Made by a program: the position numbers and the translations under genes. A stretch of 64,000 nucleotides of DNA. It comes from Nomia melanderi (taxonomy: Eukaryota; Arthropoda; Insecta; Hymenoptera; Halictidae). The DNA lies in assembly GCF_051020985.1 (NCBI RefSeq), contig NC_135001.1, positions 10,223,896 through 10,287,895 on the forward strand. The letters run 5' to 3'. The notes under the pieces were generated by a model. That model worked only from the letters and a program-made list of their open reading frames with translations, did no database searches and was not told the origin of the DNA. Every line of letters starts with the position of its first letter. Positions within the stretch are counted from its first letter, which is position 1. Of the stretch, positions 45,019 to 56,679 are shown piece after piece.

Positions 45019-45756
45019 GTTGAAATACTTTATTTATATTTATTACTTTTGTAAATCACCCTTGTGTAATAAAAGGAGTTATCAATAAGCCATACTTTTG
45101 ACTAATTTTTTATATTACGAGAAGTATCAGTATATATCGTATTCGGATATAAAAAATATAATAAGCTATAACCTTTAGTAATGATTACAAAAATTTTACT
45201 TTATTTCAAGGTTGTAAAATTTGAAATAAATTTTCTTACAATACCGCGTTTGTTTCAAATGCTCTACAAAAACCAAGTTCTGCATAAATATCTGCAGTTT
45301 GGGTGTAGCTGAAGTTCCGACAAATTGTGTCCCAATTATCGTAATATTTCATATATGTACACAACATGTAAACATTATATACTTACTACGAAATTTTAAA
45401 TAAAGGATATCCAATATTTATAACAATACTTCAAACGTTACTCCAATTATTATGTGGCACTCTTATGTACGGTATGTATGCCCGTGTTATAGATCATTCG
45501 CACAGATTCCGTTTGATTCTTAAACTTCAATTGATTCATGCCCGTGATCGGATTAATTGATTGTTATTCTGTTGCGGTTAAACGAATGCATTATACAAAG
45601 TCTTACATAAGTGTGCGATAACTTGTGACCTTCAAACAAAGATTAGCATTTCGAGGTCTCTTCTCAATTGAAATCTTCCCCGGTCGTATTGCATTACACT
45701 ACGATCCTGTGGACCATCATTTGACTGTACGTATTGCAAACACACGCTTTAGTGCC
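45019..45756. other. spacer between PPIL1 and the DAK gene
   Basis: It should hold the PPIL1 3' flank and the promoter and 5' UTR of the dihydroxyacetone kinase gene. The open frame from 45625 is the same frame as that gene's first exon, but residues before Met 45757 do not resemble the family start. Confidence 0.5.
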
Positions 45757-48700
45757 ATGAAGAGTTTAGTTAATTCGTTCAATGATGCCGTTACGGAGAC
45801 TCTTTCTGGATTATCGTATACATATCCTCAACTTGAGTATCAAAAGTCGCATCAGGTCTTCCTAATGCCGAATGTATGTATAACATTTAAATTTTAATAA
45901 TATACAACAATCTTTATTTTATAACTTATATATAATAAATCCATTATAAGGTAATTGCCAATTTAATAGTAAATTCTATTCATATCACAATTTTTATTTT
46001 ATTTTATTATATTATTTCTTTACACTTTCTCTGCGGATTTATTAAAGTATGTTACATTGTTATGATTTAGCTCGAAGATCGAGGGAATAAAGTGTCTCTT
46101 ATATGCGGTGGTGGAAGTGGACACGAACCGTTCGCAGCGGGTAATTATTTTTTACGAAATGTTTTTAACATTAATATGTTTAGTCTGATACATAATTTCA
46201 GGTTTCGTTGGTATTGGAATGCTGACTGCATCGGTAGCAGGTTCCATATTCGCTGCACCTCCCTCGCAACACATTTCCTATTGCATCGAACGTCTTTCCC
46301 GACATAGTCAAGGTAAGAAAATCAGAATTTCTTTCATCGTAGAAAATTGTACAATTGTACTATTTATTTACATACAAACTCATTATCAGATATATAACAT
46401 CTTTAATGAAATACGAATTTTTGTACACTACCTACGCAAACATCAAAATTAAACGAAAAATTGTCGTTAAAGATTCTATCGAAATTTAAATTAAAAAAAT
46501 GCATATGGTACGAACACGTGACATTAATAATTTGAATTATGTATATAAAAAGCTTTTCTAAGTAACAATTTAAGTTTTTGCACAATTTAAATCGTGCATG
46601 CCTTCAATAAGTAGAAACAGTAAACAATGTGCAGACGCGTTGATTAAGACGTCAAAGAAGCTGGCTATCATACTTACGTATCATTGTTTTCTGAATTTAA
46701 ATAAGAAAAAAGTGCTGTTTTAAATACGATTAATATTCTTGTTTGTTTGAGATACAATTAATTGAATGAGATTGCGGGTACATGCAGCCGTCTATACACG
46801 GTGCTTTATAAATAAGGTACTGTTCAGAGACGACATCTTTTCACGTCACCTTCAAACCAAAGGGACAAGTGCGAAAAAAAGACACGGAGCACAGTTTGAC
46901 AAAGTCGGAGAATGATTATAATGAGAAGAAGTGAGACGGACACAGACCGCCGAGCATCGAGGGGTCGAGGCGCGAGACTTCAAAGCGATGCCGCACGCGT
47001 CAAATATAAACATGCAATAAAGGAAATATCAATTTCATTGATTTCATTATCATCGATTTTAAGGGAATAAACCTTTAATTTTGTTAATTGCATTAAGTCT
47101 ATAAAACTAGGCCGATGTACATCCGGTTTGGACTTATTTTAATCACAACAATCTTAACAATTCACTGGCACGTTTGAGAAAGTAAGATCGAAATTAATAA
47201 AACTGATATTTCCTTTATTGCATGTTTATATCTGACGCATGCGGCATCACTTCTTCTAATTATACTTAATCTCCGACTTTGTCAAACTACTTCGTGTCCA
47301 CTTGTCACACTTGCCCCTTCAGTTAGGAGATGTAAAAAGATGTCGTCTGTGGACAGTAGGTAAATACTTGTCGCGCGGACTATAAATTAGCCAGTTTGTT
47401 GACACTTGTTTCAAATTAGTAGAGCTTTATCAAAGTGATGATTTAAGAACAAATATTAACTGCAATAATTCACATTTGCAACTAATGGTAATGTACTCGA
47501 TGCTCTTTTTATTACCATGACGATCGGATACTATGTTATAAACATGATCAACTGTAATCCAGCATTTTTATAGGAGTATAAAAGCTAACGGCTCTGAACA
47601 ATAGGCATGTTTGGTAAAAAATGTTTAAAACAAAAATCATATAGTATCAATAACTAACTATTACTGAAATATTGTTTAGTGAAAGATGATGAAACACGCT
47701 CATTGATCGACTATACACTATCAATCCTTTCCCTACTTTCCACTTAACGTCTCTTACTGATTACAGTGAACAGTGTTTGTTATTGATAAATTTTTCATTC
47801 TTTCAGCTGGCATATTAGTAATCATTCCAAATTACACTGGCGATTGCCTTAATTTTGGCATAGCTGTTGAAAAGGCAAAGCAAAATGGTTTGAAGGTGAG
47901 AGGAAAGTAAAAAGTACAATTCTAATTTTTAATTATTATTGTAATTTCGTTATATAGAAATATAAGGAAAAGAACGATTCTTTTTTATTATTATTATAAT
48001 TTCGATGTATAGAAAAATAGGTGAAAAGAATCTTACTTATGTGTATTATTTATTCATATAAAAAGATTTCGTTATTGAAATTTTAGGTGTCAGAGATAAT
48101 TGTAAATGACGACTGTAGTATACCGATCAAGGAACAAGGAGTCGCCGGTAAACGTGGATTAACTGGATTATTATTTGTCATAAAAATAGCTGGAGCACTG
48201 GTTGAAAGAGGATTACCTCTTGAAGAAATACATGACGTTGCCCAAAATGTTTTGAAAAATATGGCTACGTATGCGGTAGGATTGACCGCGTGTGCTATAC
48301 CTGGTTAGTAGTCAAATATTACTTGTTGGTATTCAAATTTTACTTAAATAATATTATCACTATTTATATCCTCAAAAAAAAGTTCTGAACTTAAACAAAA
48401 CAAAAAACTGTAGCTTAATGATTACACAAAATATGATTTAAGTGCAACAAAATATTAATGAATTACAATTGTTTCAGAATATATAATATAATTAAGCATA
48501 TTAATAAAAAACTAATATAACTATATGTATGTACATTTTAGGTCAACCTCCAATGTTTGAGATTGCTGAAGATGAAATAGAGTGTGGAATGGGGGTACAC
48601 GGGGAAGCTGGATACGAAAAAGCAAAATTAAGCACGTGCAGTGAAGTGATTTCACTTATGTTGAAACACCTATGCAATGCATTATCGTTAACTAGCGGAG

Positions 48701-50664
48701 ATTCCGTTGCAGCGATTATTAACAATTTTGGCGCGTTGAGTCAACTGGAACAAGGGATTGTTGTTCATGATTTAATAAACCAACTCGGTAAGTGATAAAC
48801 ATATTAACATTTTTATTTTATCAGTTAATATATTATCACTTTCATTATTCATCAACTTATACTTTATTAATATTTATTTAAAGTTCTACAAAATAAAATA
48901 GGAACGAGTAATAAATTTTAATTAACATTTAGGTAACAACAATTTTAAAATAAGATGAAAAAATGAACAAGAATGAAAAATAATATATAATAAATAGTAA
49001 CTGATAGTGATAAGAAAAGTAATAAAAACTGTTTCTCTTTATTTGTAAGTTCAATGAGTATGAATCTCTTATTATTAAAGGAGAGATGCTAGAATCCAAT
49101 ATATCAAATGTTTTTTATACACGATTTATGTTATATCGTTATCATAGAATTGATTCTCTTGAAAAGAAATCAAATTTTCCGTTTTAATAATACTCAATTA
49201 CCAATTAAATTTTAATGTAGGGAATATGAACATTCGAGTTGAACGTGTATACTCGGGTGTTTTAATGACTTCATTAAACAGTGCTGGGATTCATATCACC
49301 CTTCTTAAGTTGCCTGAAAACTATAAAGACTTGTTCATTGAGTGTCTGGATAGTCCAACCAATGCACCAAAATGGCCAGGTTGTGCTTATAGCATCCCAT
49401 CGAAAACTAAACGAACAACTACACAGAGCACAATAACACGATGTGTAAAACAAGTGGGCATAAAAATTGAAAAAGATTTGCAAGAGTTATTAAAGGAGTG
49501 TTTAAAAAGTGCTTGTGAAAATATAATAGAAAAGGAAACTTTTATCAATAATTTGGATAGAGGATGCGGTGATGGTGACTGTGGTTCAACGCTTAAAAGA
49601 CTTGCTAATGGTATGTAGTCATTATGTAATACTGTAAATGTTACTGCATTATTTAATGATAATGTTTCATTTAATATTCAATTTATTAGGGAATCGTGGA
49701 AATTTAATAAATGTTATTATCGATATATTTCTTTTAGATATTTTACAAAAGTTAGAGAGTTTTTCTTTTTCACATCCTTCATCAGTTTTCTCTGAGTTGG
49801 CATACATAGCTGAAGAACAAATAGGTGGAACATCTGGAGCACTCTACTGTTTATTGTTTACCAGTCTTGCAGCAGAATTAGTATTGGCTCAAGAAGGAGA
49901 AGAGTGGTCCTTTATATTGGCTAAAGCACTTCGCAGTGGCTTAAATTGTTTAATAAAATATGGAAAAGCCAAACCAGGAGATAGATCTATGGTAATTTTC
50001 TTTATAATGATTAATGATTTTTTTGTAATGTAATGCTACTTTTAAAATTTACTGATTTTCTAGATTGATGTAATCAGTACAGTATGTGAAACTTATGAAA
50101 ATAAATTAAATAATAAAATAGATAATATTTGCGGTGCATTAAAAGCTGCTGCTTGGAAAGCATGTGAGGCAACAAAAAATATGACACCGAGGTATGTATA
50201 AAACTAATTTTGCATCTAAATTGATACTTAACACGTAAATAAATATTTATTTATACAATATCATATTTATCATTTTATCTTACTTTGAATTTATATAAGA
50301 AGAGCTTATAAAATCTATATATACATGTAGATCAAAATTTGAAAAGTGCTATGAGATCAATTTTGTTTTTTTTACAGGTTCAATAAATTAGGTCTTATAT
50401 TTTTCTATTTTTTATCATTTCATTAACATGTTTTAATCAAATTTTCTATAAGTAACAAATATTGTGTTTTTTAGTCTGTACAACTTATTTTTACCAATAA
50501 TAGATATAAAATAAGTATAATAACAAAGTTATAATATATTTTATTACAGAGTAGGACGAGCTAGTTATGTAAAGCAAACCCAGTATTTGCAAAATGTAGA
50601 TGCTGGTGCATACGGAGTTGCCACATGGATTAGTGCAATTACAGATGCAATTAAGAAAATCTAA
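45757..50664 (+). CDS. TKFC: dihydroxyacetone kinase / triokinase-FMN cyclase
   Basis: Ten exons join in frame: 45757-45873, 46071-46140, 46202-46312, 47807-47895, 48087-48303, 48542-48787, 49221-49610, 49738-49991, 50064-50191 and 50550-50664 (578 aa; human TKFC is 575). The DhaK half has CGGGSGHEP (residues 51-59), GFVGIGMLTASVAGSIF, NYTGDCLNFG, and GVHGEAG with His at residue 221, the residue that covalently binds dihydroxyacetone in the family. The DhaL half has GCGDGDCG (398-405), the ADP/Mg site, then GGTSGALY and GDRSM, and ends SYVKQTQYLQNVDAGAYGV. The cytosolic enzyme phosphorylates dihydroxyacetone and glyceraldehyde with ATP; the human enzyme also has FMN cyclase activity. AATAAA lies at 50763. 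Confidence 0.95.
46820..47356. mobile_element. 537-base foldback (long inverted repeat) element in intron 3 of the DAK gene
   Basis: The left arm (46820-47048) and right arm (47190-47356) are inverted copies around a 140-base loop. Matching blocks are the end CTGTTCAG/CTGTCCAC then AGACGACATCTTTT, the block TTTGACAAAGTCGGAGA, and the inner block CATGCAATAAAGGAAATATC. The left arm carries about 60 extra GC-rich bases (46955-47015) absent from the right. No coding capacity. Flanks AAGGTA and TAGGTA could be a target duplication. Confidence 0.7.
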
Positions 50665-50762
50665 ACTTAAAGTTACGTAAAGAATTAATGACAATATAAT
50701 TTGTACTCAATTAGCAGAAGCTATGTAATATATTTTGTAATAGTTTGAAAAGTTGTTATATA

Positions 50763-50768
50763 AATAAA
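50763..50768 (+). terminator. poly(A) signal AATAAA
   Basis: Lies 99 bases after the stop codon of the DAK gene. Confidence 0.55.
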
Positions 50769-52021
50769 ATTATTGATAAATAAAAATCAATTTATTACAA
50801 GCACTAATAAGGACTTCATTTACAATATTAATTACAATTGTAAATTATAAATGAAAAGGAAAATATGCAAATAACTATATTATTAACTACTATTTATTCC
50901 CCTTATCTGCAACGTTTCGAACCACCACTTTCTATAGTCATTAAGTTTAATACTTTGAAATAAATTTTTCTCTTAGAAATTTATATTACTTTCAACTTCA
51001 GCAATTTTTCAACAGAAATATTGTGATTCTTTAATTTTACTCACTAGTATAGAACCTTTGCAGAAAATCAATACAATAAACAGTTATATATTATTTATGA
51101 TGTATTATTATGTATTAGATATATTATATCATGTAATATATGATATATAAATATATTCTTTTTACATATCTACATGAAATTATATATAATTTATATCATA
51201 TTTACTTGTAAAAAGTCTATATATACCTGACTTTAACTTTGGCTGCTTTGATCGGGCAGATACCCCATTGTGCGTCGCGACATTCAATTTTCATTTAAAA
51301 TTTCAATATTTTTGATTTTCATTTCTATCACTGATAGCGCTGCCATGCAAAACCAACCTTAGATGATATGGTAGGGCGTGACATGAAAATGGTAAGGGGT
51401 AACTGGTACCCGAGAATGTGTGAAACAAAATTTTACATTGCATGCTATGTCAATCTTATACCTCCTCTATGGTCTCAGACTATTTCTTGAATAGAGGTAG
51501 TGGGAGAACGTTGTTTTCAAGTTACTAGCATGAGAGGATTCAGTCAGATGCCTCTAGTGTATGTTATGTTTAAAGTATTTGTGTTTATACTTTGCTGGAG
51601 GAACCTGTTTGAAGAAAATTTTGAAAATATTTTTTGTTTTAAGCTAGATTTAATCAATTTAATGTATTAATTCTGTAAAAAATTATAATATTTGTGATAT
51701 TTTTACAAATTTTAGGTATATCGTACAAAAATATATTACTAAAAATGTATTAATTCTCTTTGTATCTATATAGTTGTTTGTGCGATCTTTTTTGTTAAAT
51801 TGATTATGTAGTTACATAGTGAATGATTATAGTATTTGTGTATCATTAAATATATAATATTGCATACCAATTATTTTTACACAAATTAATAAAAACACGT
51901 AATACAAACAAATAAAATAGATCAACCTGAATTTCATCAGTCTGATAATTAAGTTTTCAGAAGGATGGATTAAAAACATATTTTCTACGTAATGTTCTAT
52001 ATTCATTTTTCAGATTTTTAA
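50769..52021. other. AT-rich intergenic region upstream of GPN1
   Basis: Bases 51060-51240 are almost pure A/T with TATA-type repeats. 51240-51560 is more complex and probably contains the GPN1 promoter and 5' UTR. No coding frame was recognised. Confidence 0.45.
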
Positions 52022-53423
52022 ATGTCTGAATCTATGGATAGTTCAAACCTTTGTGAAAATATTAATACTTCTTTAAATATTTCTACAAGTACGCAATCAG
52101 TTAATAAAGAGAAAAAGCCATCATGTATCATTGTTCTTGGAATGGCTGGATCTGGAAAAACTACATTTGTACAACGACTTGTTTCAATACTATATAATGT
52201 AGGAAAACCATATGTTATAAACTTAGATCCTGCATGTAAAGAAGTTCCTTACCCTGCGAATATAGGTATTTGAAATATTGCTAAATTATATTTTATTCCA
52301 TTTCTATTTATTATTGAATTGGCATTAAATATGTAATGTTTTAGATATACGGGATACTGTTAATTACAAAGAAGTAATGAAACAGTATAGTTTAGGACCA
52401 AATGGTGGTATCGTAACTGCTTTGAATTTATTTTCTACAAAATTTGATCAAGTCATAGATCTTATTGACAAAGCAAGTAAAGAGCATGAGTACATAATTT
52501 TAGATACTCCTGGACAGATAGAAGTATTTACATGGTCTGCAAGTGGTACAATTATAACAGAAGCTTTAGCATCTCAATTTCCAACAATTGTGGTATACGT
52601 GTTAGATACTGTGAGAAGCGTTAACCCTGTAACATTCATGTCCAACATGTTGTATGCGTGTTCTATATTGTATAAAACTAAATTACCATTTATTGTTGCC
52701 ATGAATAAGGTAATTATAAAATATGGAATTATTTAATACATTACATCCTACATTTTAATTAATGTTATAATATGTTTCAAGATTGACATTGTGGATCATA
52801 GTTATGTAGTAGACTGGATGCATGACTTTGAAGCATTTCAAGATGCTTTGGATGCTGAAACAAGCTACATTAGTAATTTAACACGTAGTATGGCTCTGAC
52901 GCTTGATGAATTTTATAGTCATTTACGTAGTTGTGGTGTTTCAGCTGCTACAGGTGCTGGTATCACTAAATTTTTAGAACTTGTTAAAGATGCTGTAGAG
53001 GAATATGATCGGTAAATTAATGGAATATTGTTTAGCTACTTATATGAAAAAATTTGAAATTTAAAAACATGATTTTTTTTAAGGGAATATAAGAAAAATT
53101 GGGAACGAGTGAAAATTAAACGAGATGCTCAAAAATCTCAAGCAGAGAAAGAACAATTAGAAAAAGCAGCACAGAATGTTACAGGAGAAACAGTACCATT
53201 TGTAACAACAGTTAATACTGGAAGAGAAATTTCAGATATATACTTAAAACATGCAGGAAATGAATCAAGCGAAGATGAAGAAGGAACAGAAAATCCATTT
53301 CATGAAGAAGAAGATCCGGAAGAAAAAAAAGAAGCAGAGTCTTTTAAAAACTTCCTAAATAGGCACAAAATAGAACAAAGTAAACGTACATCTAATCAAC
53401 CTACTACAAGCAAAGATGCATAA
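52022..53423 (+). CDS. GPN1: GPN-loop GTPase 1
   Basis: Four exons join in frame: 52022-52265, 52345-52709, 52782-53011 and 53084-53423 (392 aa; human 374). Motifs in order: P-loop GMAGSGKTT (residues 40-48), NLDPACKEVPYPANIDIRD (switch region), the hallmark GPN loop LGPNGGIVTALNLF (GPN at 99-101), ILDTPGQIEVFTW (G3), VAMNKIDIVD (G4), then a Glu/Asp/Lys-rich tail with SSEDEEGTENPF. In other eukaryotes GPN1 pairs with GPN3 and is needed for RNA polymerase II assembly and nuclear import. The start was chosen at the first ATG of the exon; the N-terminus is a Ser/Asn-rich extension. Confidence 0.95.
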
Positions 53424-53454
53424 TGTATAAGTGAACATAACATTTATATTTACA

Positions 53455-53460
53455 AATAAA
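53455..53460 (+). terminator. GPN1 poly(A) signal AATAAA
   Basis: Lies 32 bases after the GPN1 stop, before the convergent signal of the next gene. Confidence 0.6.
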
Positions 53461-53577
53461 TTAAATTTACATGTAATATAATAAATGTTTTGTACATTGA
53501 AGATTATATTTTATAATTACTAATTTGAGAGATAAGTCGTAATCTATGTAAATAACTAAATACTGTTTTGTGAATAA

Positions 53578-53583
53578 TTTATT
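53578..53583 (-). terminator. poly(A) signal for the HSF-domain gene (TTTATT on + strand)
   Basis: AATAAA on the minus strand, 48 bases after the HSF-domain stop codon. About 120 bases separate it from the opposing GPN1 signal. Confidence 0.5.
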
Positions 53584-53630
53584 ATTGCAAACAATGAAAA
53601 TATTGGGCCTCATTTAACATAGATGTATTA

Positions 53631-55191
53631 TTATTCTTTTTCATAAGATTTGTTCACTTCATATACACACCAGTTATAACTTGCATGTCCGTTTGCGTTG
53701 TTCCGTTTCGAAGCAATTGATATCGGATTTCTACCAATCCATTCTACTTTGCCGTCATGACTTTCAGTAGGGTATAGATTAAAGGCAAATACTAAAATTA
53801 TCGTATTTTACATTAACTTTTAGAATCAATAATTAAACTTATAATAAATTTTCGACATGTATTAAACAACATTAATTTAAAACATGTTCTAACTAAATGA
53901 AGGTGTTTTTGATATAATTGGAAAGATTTCTTCTTTAAGTAAAATATAGAAACTGTAGTTTTCAATTTTCATGCAGAAAAACGTATTCTTTGATATCTCA
54001 AGTGGTACTGGGCTATCTATTTTCTAATAAGTTTTATTCCTTCTTAACTGATTTAATTGAATTTTTATTGTCATTAAAGATTTTTTACAATATTTTGCAT
54101 ATTGAATTCTATTACCTTTTTCGTGAGAAATTGCTGGATCATTTAAAAAATCTATATTTCTCGTTAAATGATGTGTTCGTTGATATTCCCGCCGTACTTG
54201 TTCCAAGGCTTTCGTTAACGCCAACTGAACAGTATAGAAGAACAATTACAAAGTAATCAAAATAAAAGGACATTTCTGTACGGTACAACCTTATACTTTT
54301 TAATAGATTAGATTCAAAGGTGAATATTTTTGAAATCATTTATTTTACAACAAAAATTTTTAGAACTATAAAATTATACATTAAATCACAAAAAAATCCA
54401 ATTTCTAATTAAACAGACAATACAATTTTTCCGAATGTAATTTTTATTGTAAATCTATTATAAGTAATTACACATGAAATTTTGACGAAATTAAAAAAGT
54501 AAAAACTTTGATAGCATCAGCAATAAATATTCGAGAAGGTGTTCGATACATTTCAGTAACCAATATTTCATAAAATAATCACCTTCTTATATTGTCGGTA
54601 AAAGGGTTACTTACCTTACCAGAAAAAGATACTATCCAACATTTCGAGTTACCAAAATTCGAACAGGTTAAAACGACTGTTCGTACAGTACGATTCGATC
54701 CGTGAGGAAAAAAAAATGACAACGAAGTTTAAACAAATTACCCGACACATGTGCAATCGTGACTCGTGTTCGAAGTTCTTGTTGGTTGTTGTTGATTCCG
54801 GGCTACCTTTCGAGCCGATTCGTTGACGATGCCTCAATTTTTCAGGAGTTTTACGGTACACCCTCGACAAAAGGTCTGGCCGGCCGATACGGAAGTTCCC
54901 GTGCAAAAACTCGTGAACATCTGGATTGTATGCATTGCAAATCGGGTCCCGATTGTGCGACGTCACTTTCCGGAACCCGTATAAATTCAGCTGTCTAATG
55001 AAGCTGGTGATATTCTTCGTTTTGAAGATGGAATTGCCCGGGTCGAGGTACTGTTCCTGGAATTTCTTGTAATCGAGGAGGATAGTGGTGCCGCTCAGGC
55101 TCCATCGGACTGCGTCGCTTTTGTACTCGTTCACGATCCGCCAGAGTTTCTGCGGGAATCGCAACGACAGAAACATGCAGTCGTCGTACAT
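53631..55191 (-). CDS. HSF-type DNA-binding protein, small
   Basis: Three minus-strand exons join in frame: 55191-54742, 54224-54116 and 53791-53631 (about 239 aa). Exon 1 holds an HSF-type domain: FPQKLWRIVNEYKSDAVRW, then a FIRQLNLYGFRKV recognition-helix region (residues about 64-76), HGNFRIGRPDLLSRVYRK and a basic stretch. Exon 2 is helical (LALTKALEQVRREYQRTH); exon 3 ends YNWCVYEVNKSYEKE. The protein is much shorter than canonical HSF1 and more like HSFY/HSF5-type factors; no leucine-zipper trimerisation array is obvious. The start is uncertain: the frame continues upstream of Met 55191 to a CTAG that could be a splice acceptor or a stop. Expected role is nuclear sequence-specific DNA binding. 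Exons 2-3 are inferred from phase and splice sites only. Confidence 0.7.
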
Positions 55192-56679
55192 GTCTTCAGT
55201 CTCGAGACCCTAGTGGATTTTTTTTAATCGTGCCCGCTGAAACGCCGATCGAAACTGAAACACTACGGCTTTCTCTATATTTTCGCGGATCTGATCGTGT
55301 ATCATTTGATCGAACAAAATACTATCGTATCACGGCAACAATATTTCTTGTTCTAGAATCGCCGAAGCGCGGAATCCTCTTCTTTTTTTCAATCTCTTCC
55401 GCGCGTTCGACGTTACCGACGGTGTTCGACAGAATTCGATTCAGATAGATGACGGATGAAACATACGAGTATTGAATATAATTTTATTCCAGTTAAATTG
55501 TGTTTATGAAAACGTGAATTTTTTTTTAATGATATATGCGGTTCGTAGTATACAATTAAAACACGTGGTTTGATACAATGATTCGTATACTAAAGAAAAA
55601 AAGAAATAATATTTGTGAAGAGTATTTAAAATATTTCGTATTTCGTATGTGTATATACAAATAATTATTTTCTAATTAATAATAAATTATTCGATATATG
55701 TTACACATTCTTAATAAGCATAAAGTATTAATACTATTTTCTGGACAATGAAAGTACGTCGCGTTGAACTTTCATAATTTCCCTGATGTCATATGTGTTT
55801 TCTTTTATCATATTATTACACCATCTTAATTGTCATTACAGTATTTGCAGTCACAATAGATTAGCAGAGAATAAATGAAGTTAAATCAATTTCGTCCGAA
55901 TTTATTATGGACTGAGACGATTATTTTTTCATTAGAATACCGTATAATACAATTGGATGGTGGTGTGGGAAGAAACATAGTTGTTTCTTTTTTATCCAAA
56001 ATATGAATATCCTGCAACAATATTCACGTTTTGTTCTGTGCATTTTGCGACATTAAATATTCATTATTTTGCACGTGAAGAAGCTTAACAACAATAAAGT
56101 TAAAACGAAAGATTCCGCCATTTAAGAATACATTTATGAAGACATCAGTCTTGTACCACGGACGAGGCAAAATCAACATATCATTCAAAAATAGAGGATC
56201 ACAGTTCCTTAGGTTACCTCTTCTAAATAAAATGGTATAATATCAACAAAAGCATAATATTTCATGCACTTGCTTTGACACAACTGAATCCGATAGTTTC
56301 CAGTTTTCTATACGCATTTTAAGTATACCGTATTGCATATTAAAAGTTTAATTTGCCAGTCCAATTAAAAAGTAATTAATTGATTCCGAAGGTGCGTTTT
56401 CTTTACTTTTGATTTTCATCTGATATTATCAAATGTTCTGTCGCTCGTTACCGAACACTTTCTACAGATTATATTGTTAACAAATTTGAATATTTTTATA
56501 TTTTACAATATTTAAGTTAACCATTGTAGACTTCTGAGCGCTGAATATTGTTTTTCTGGTAAACCTCAATTTTTAAGAAATTTGTAGCGTTGAAAAATAT
56601 TTTGGACATTAGAAAATCGTACAAATGTTATATATAATTATAACGATATATCGTTGTCGCTGGGCTTGTGATAAATATG
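55192..56679. other. spacer between the HSF-domain gene and the Trk-like kinase
   Basis: It should contain the promoter (and possibly a 5' exon) of the HSF-domain gene near 55200-55450 and the 3' UTR of the kinase gene. Nothing else was recognised. Confidence 0.5.
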
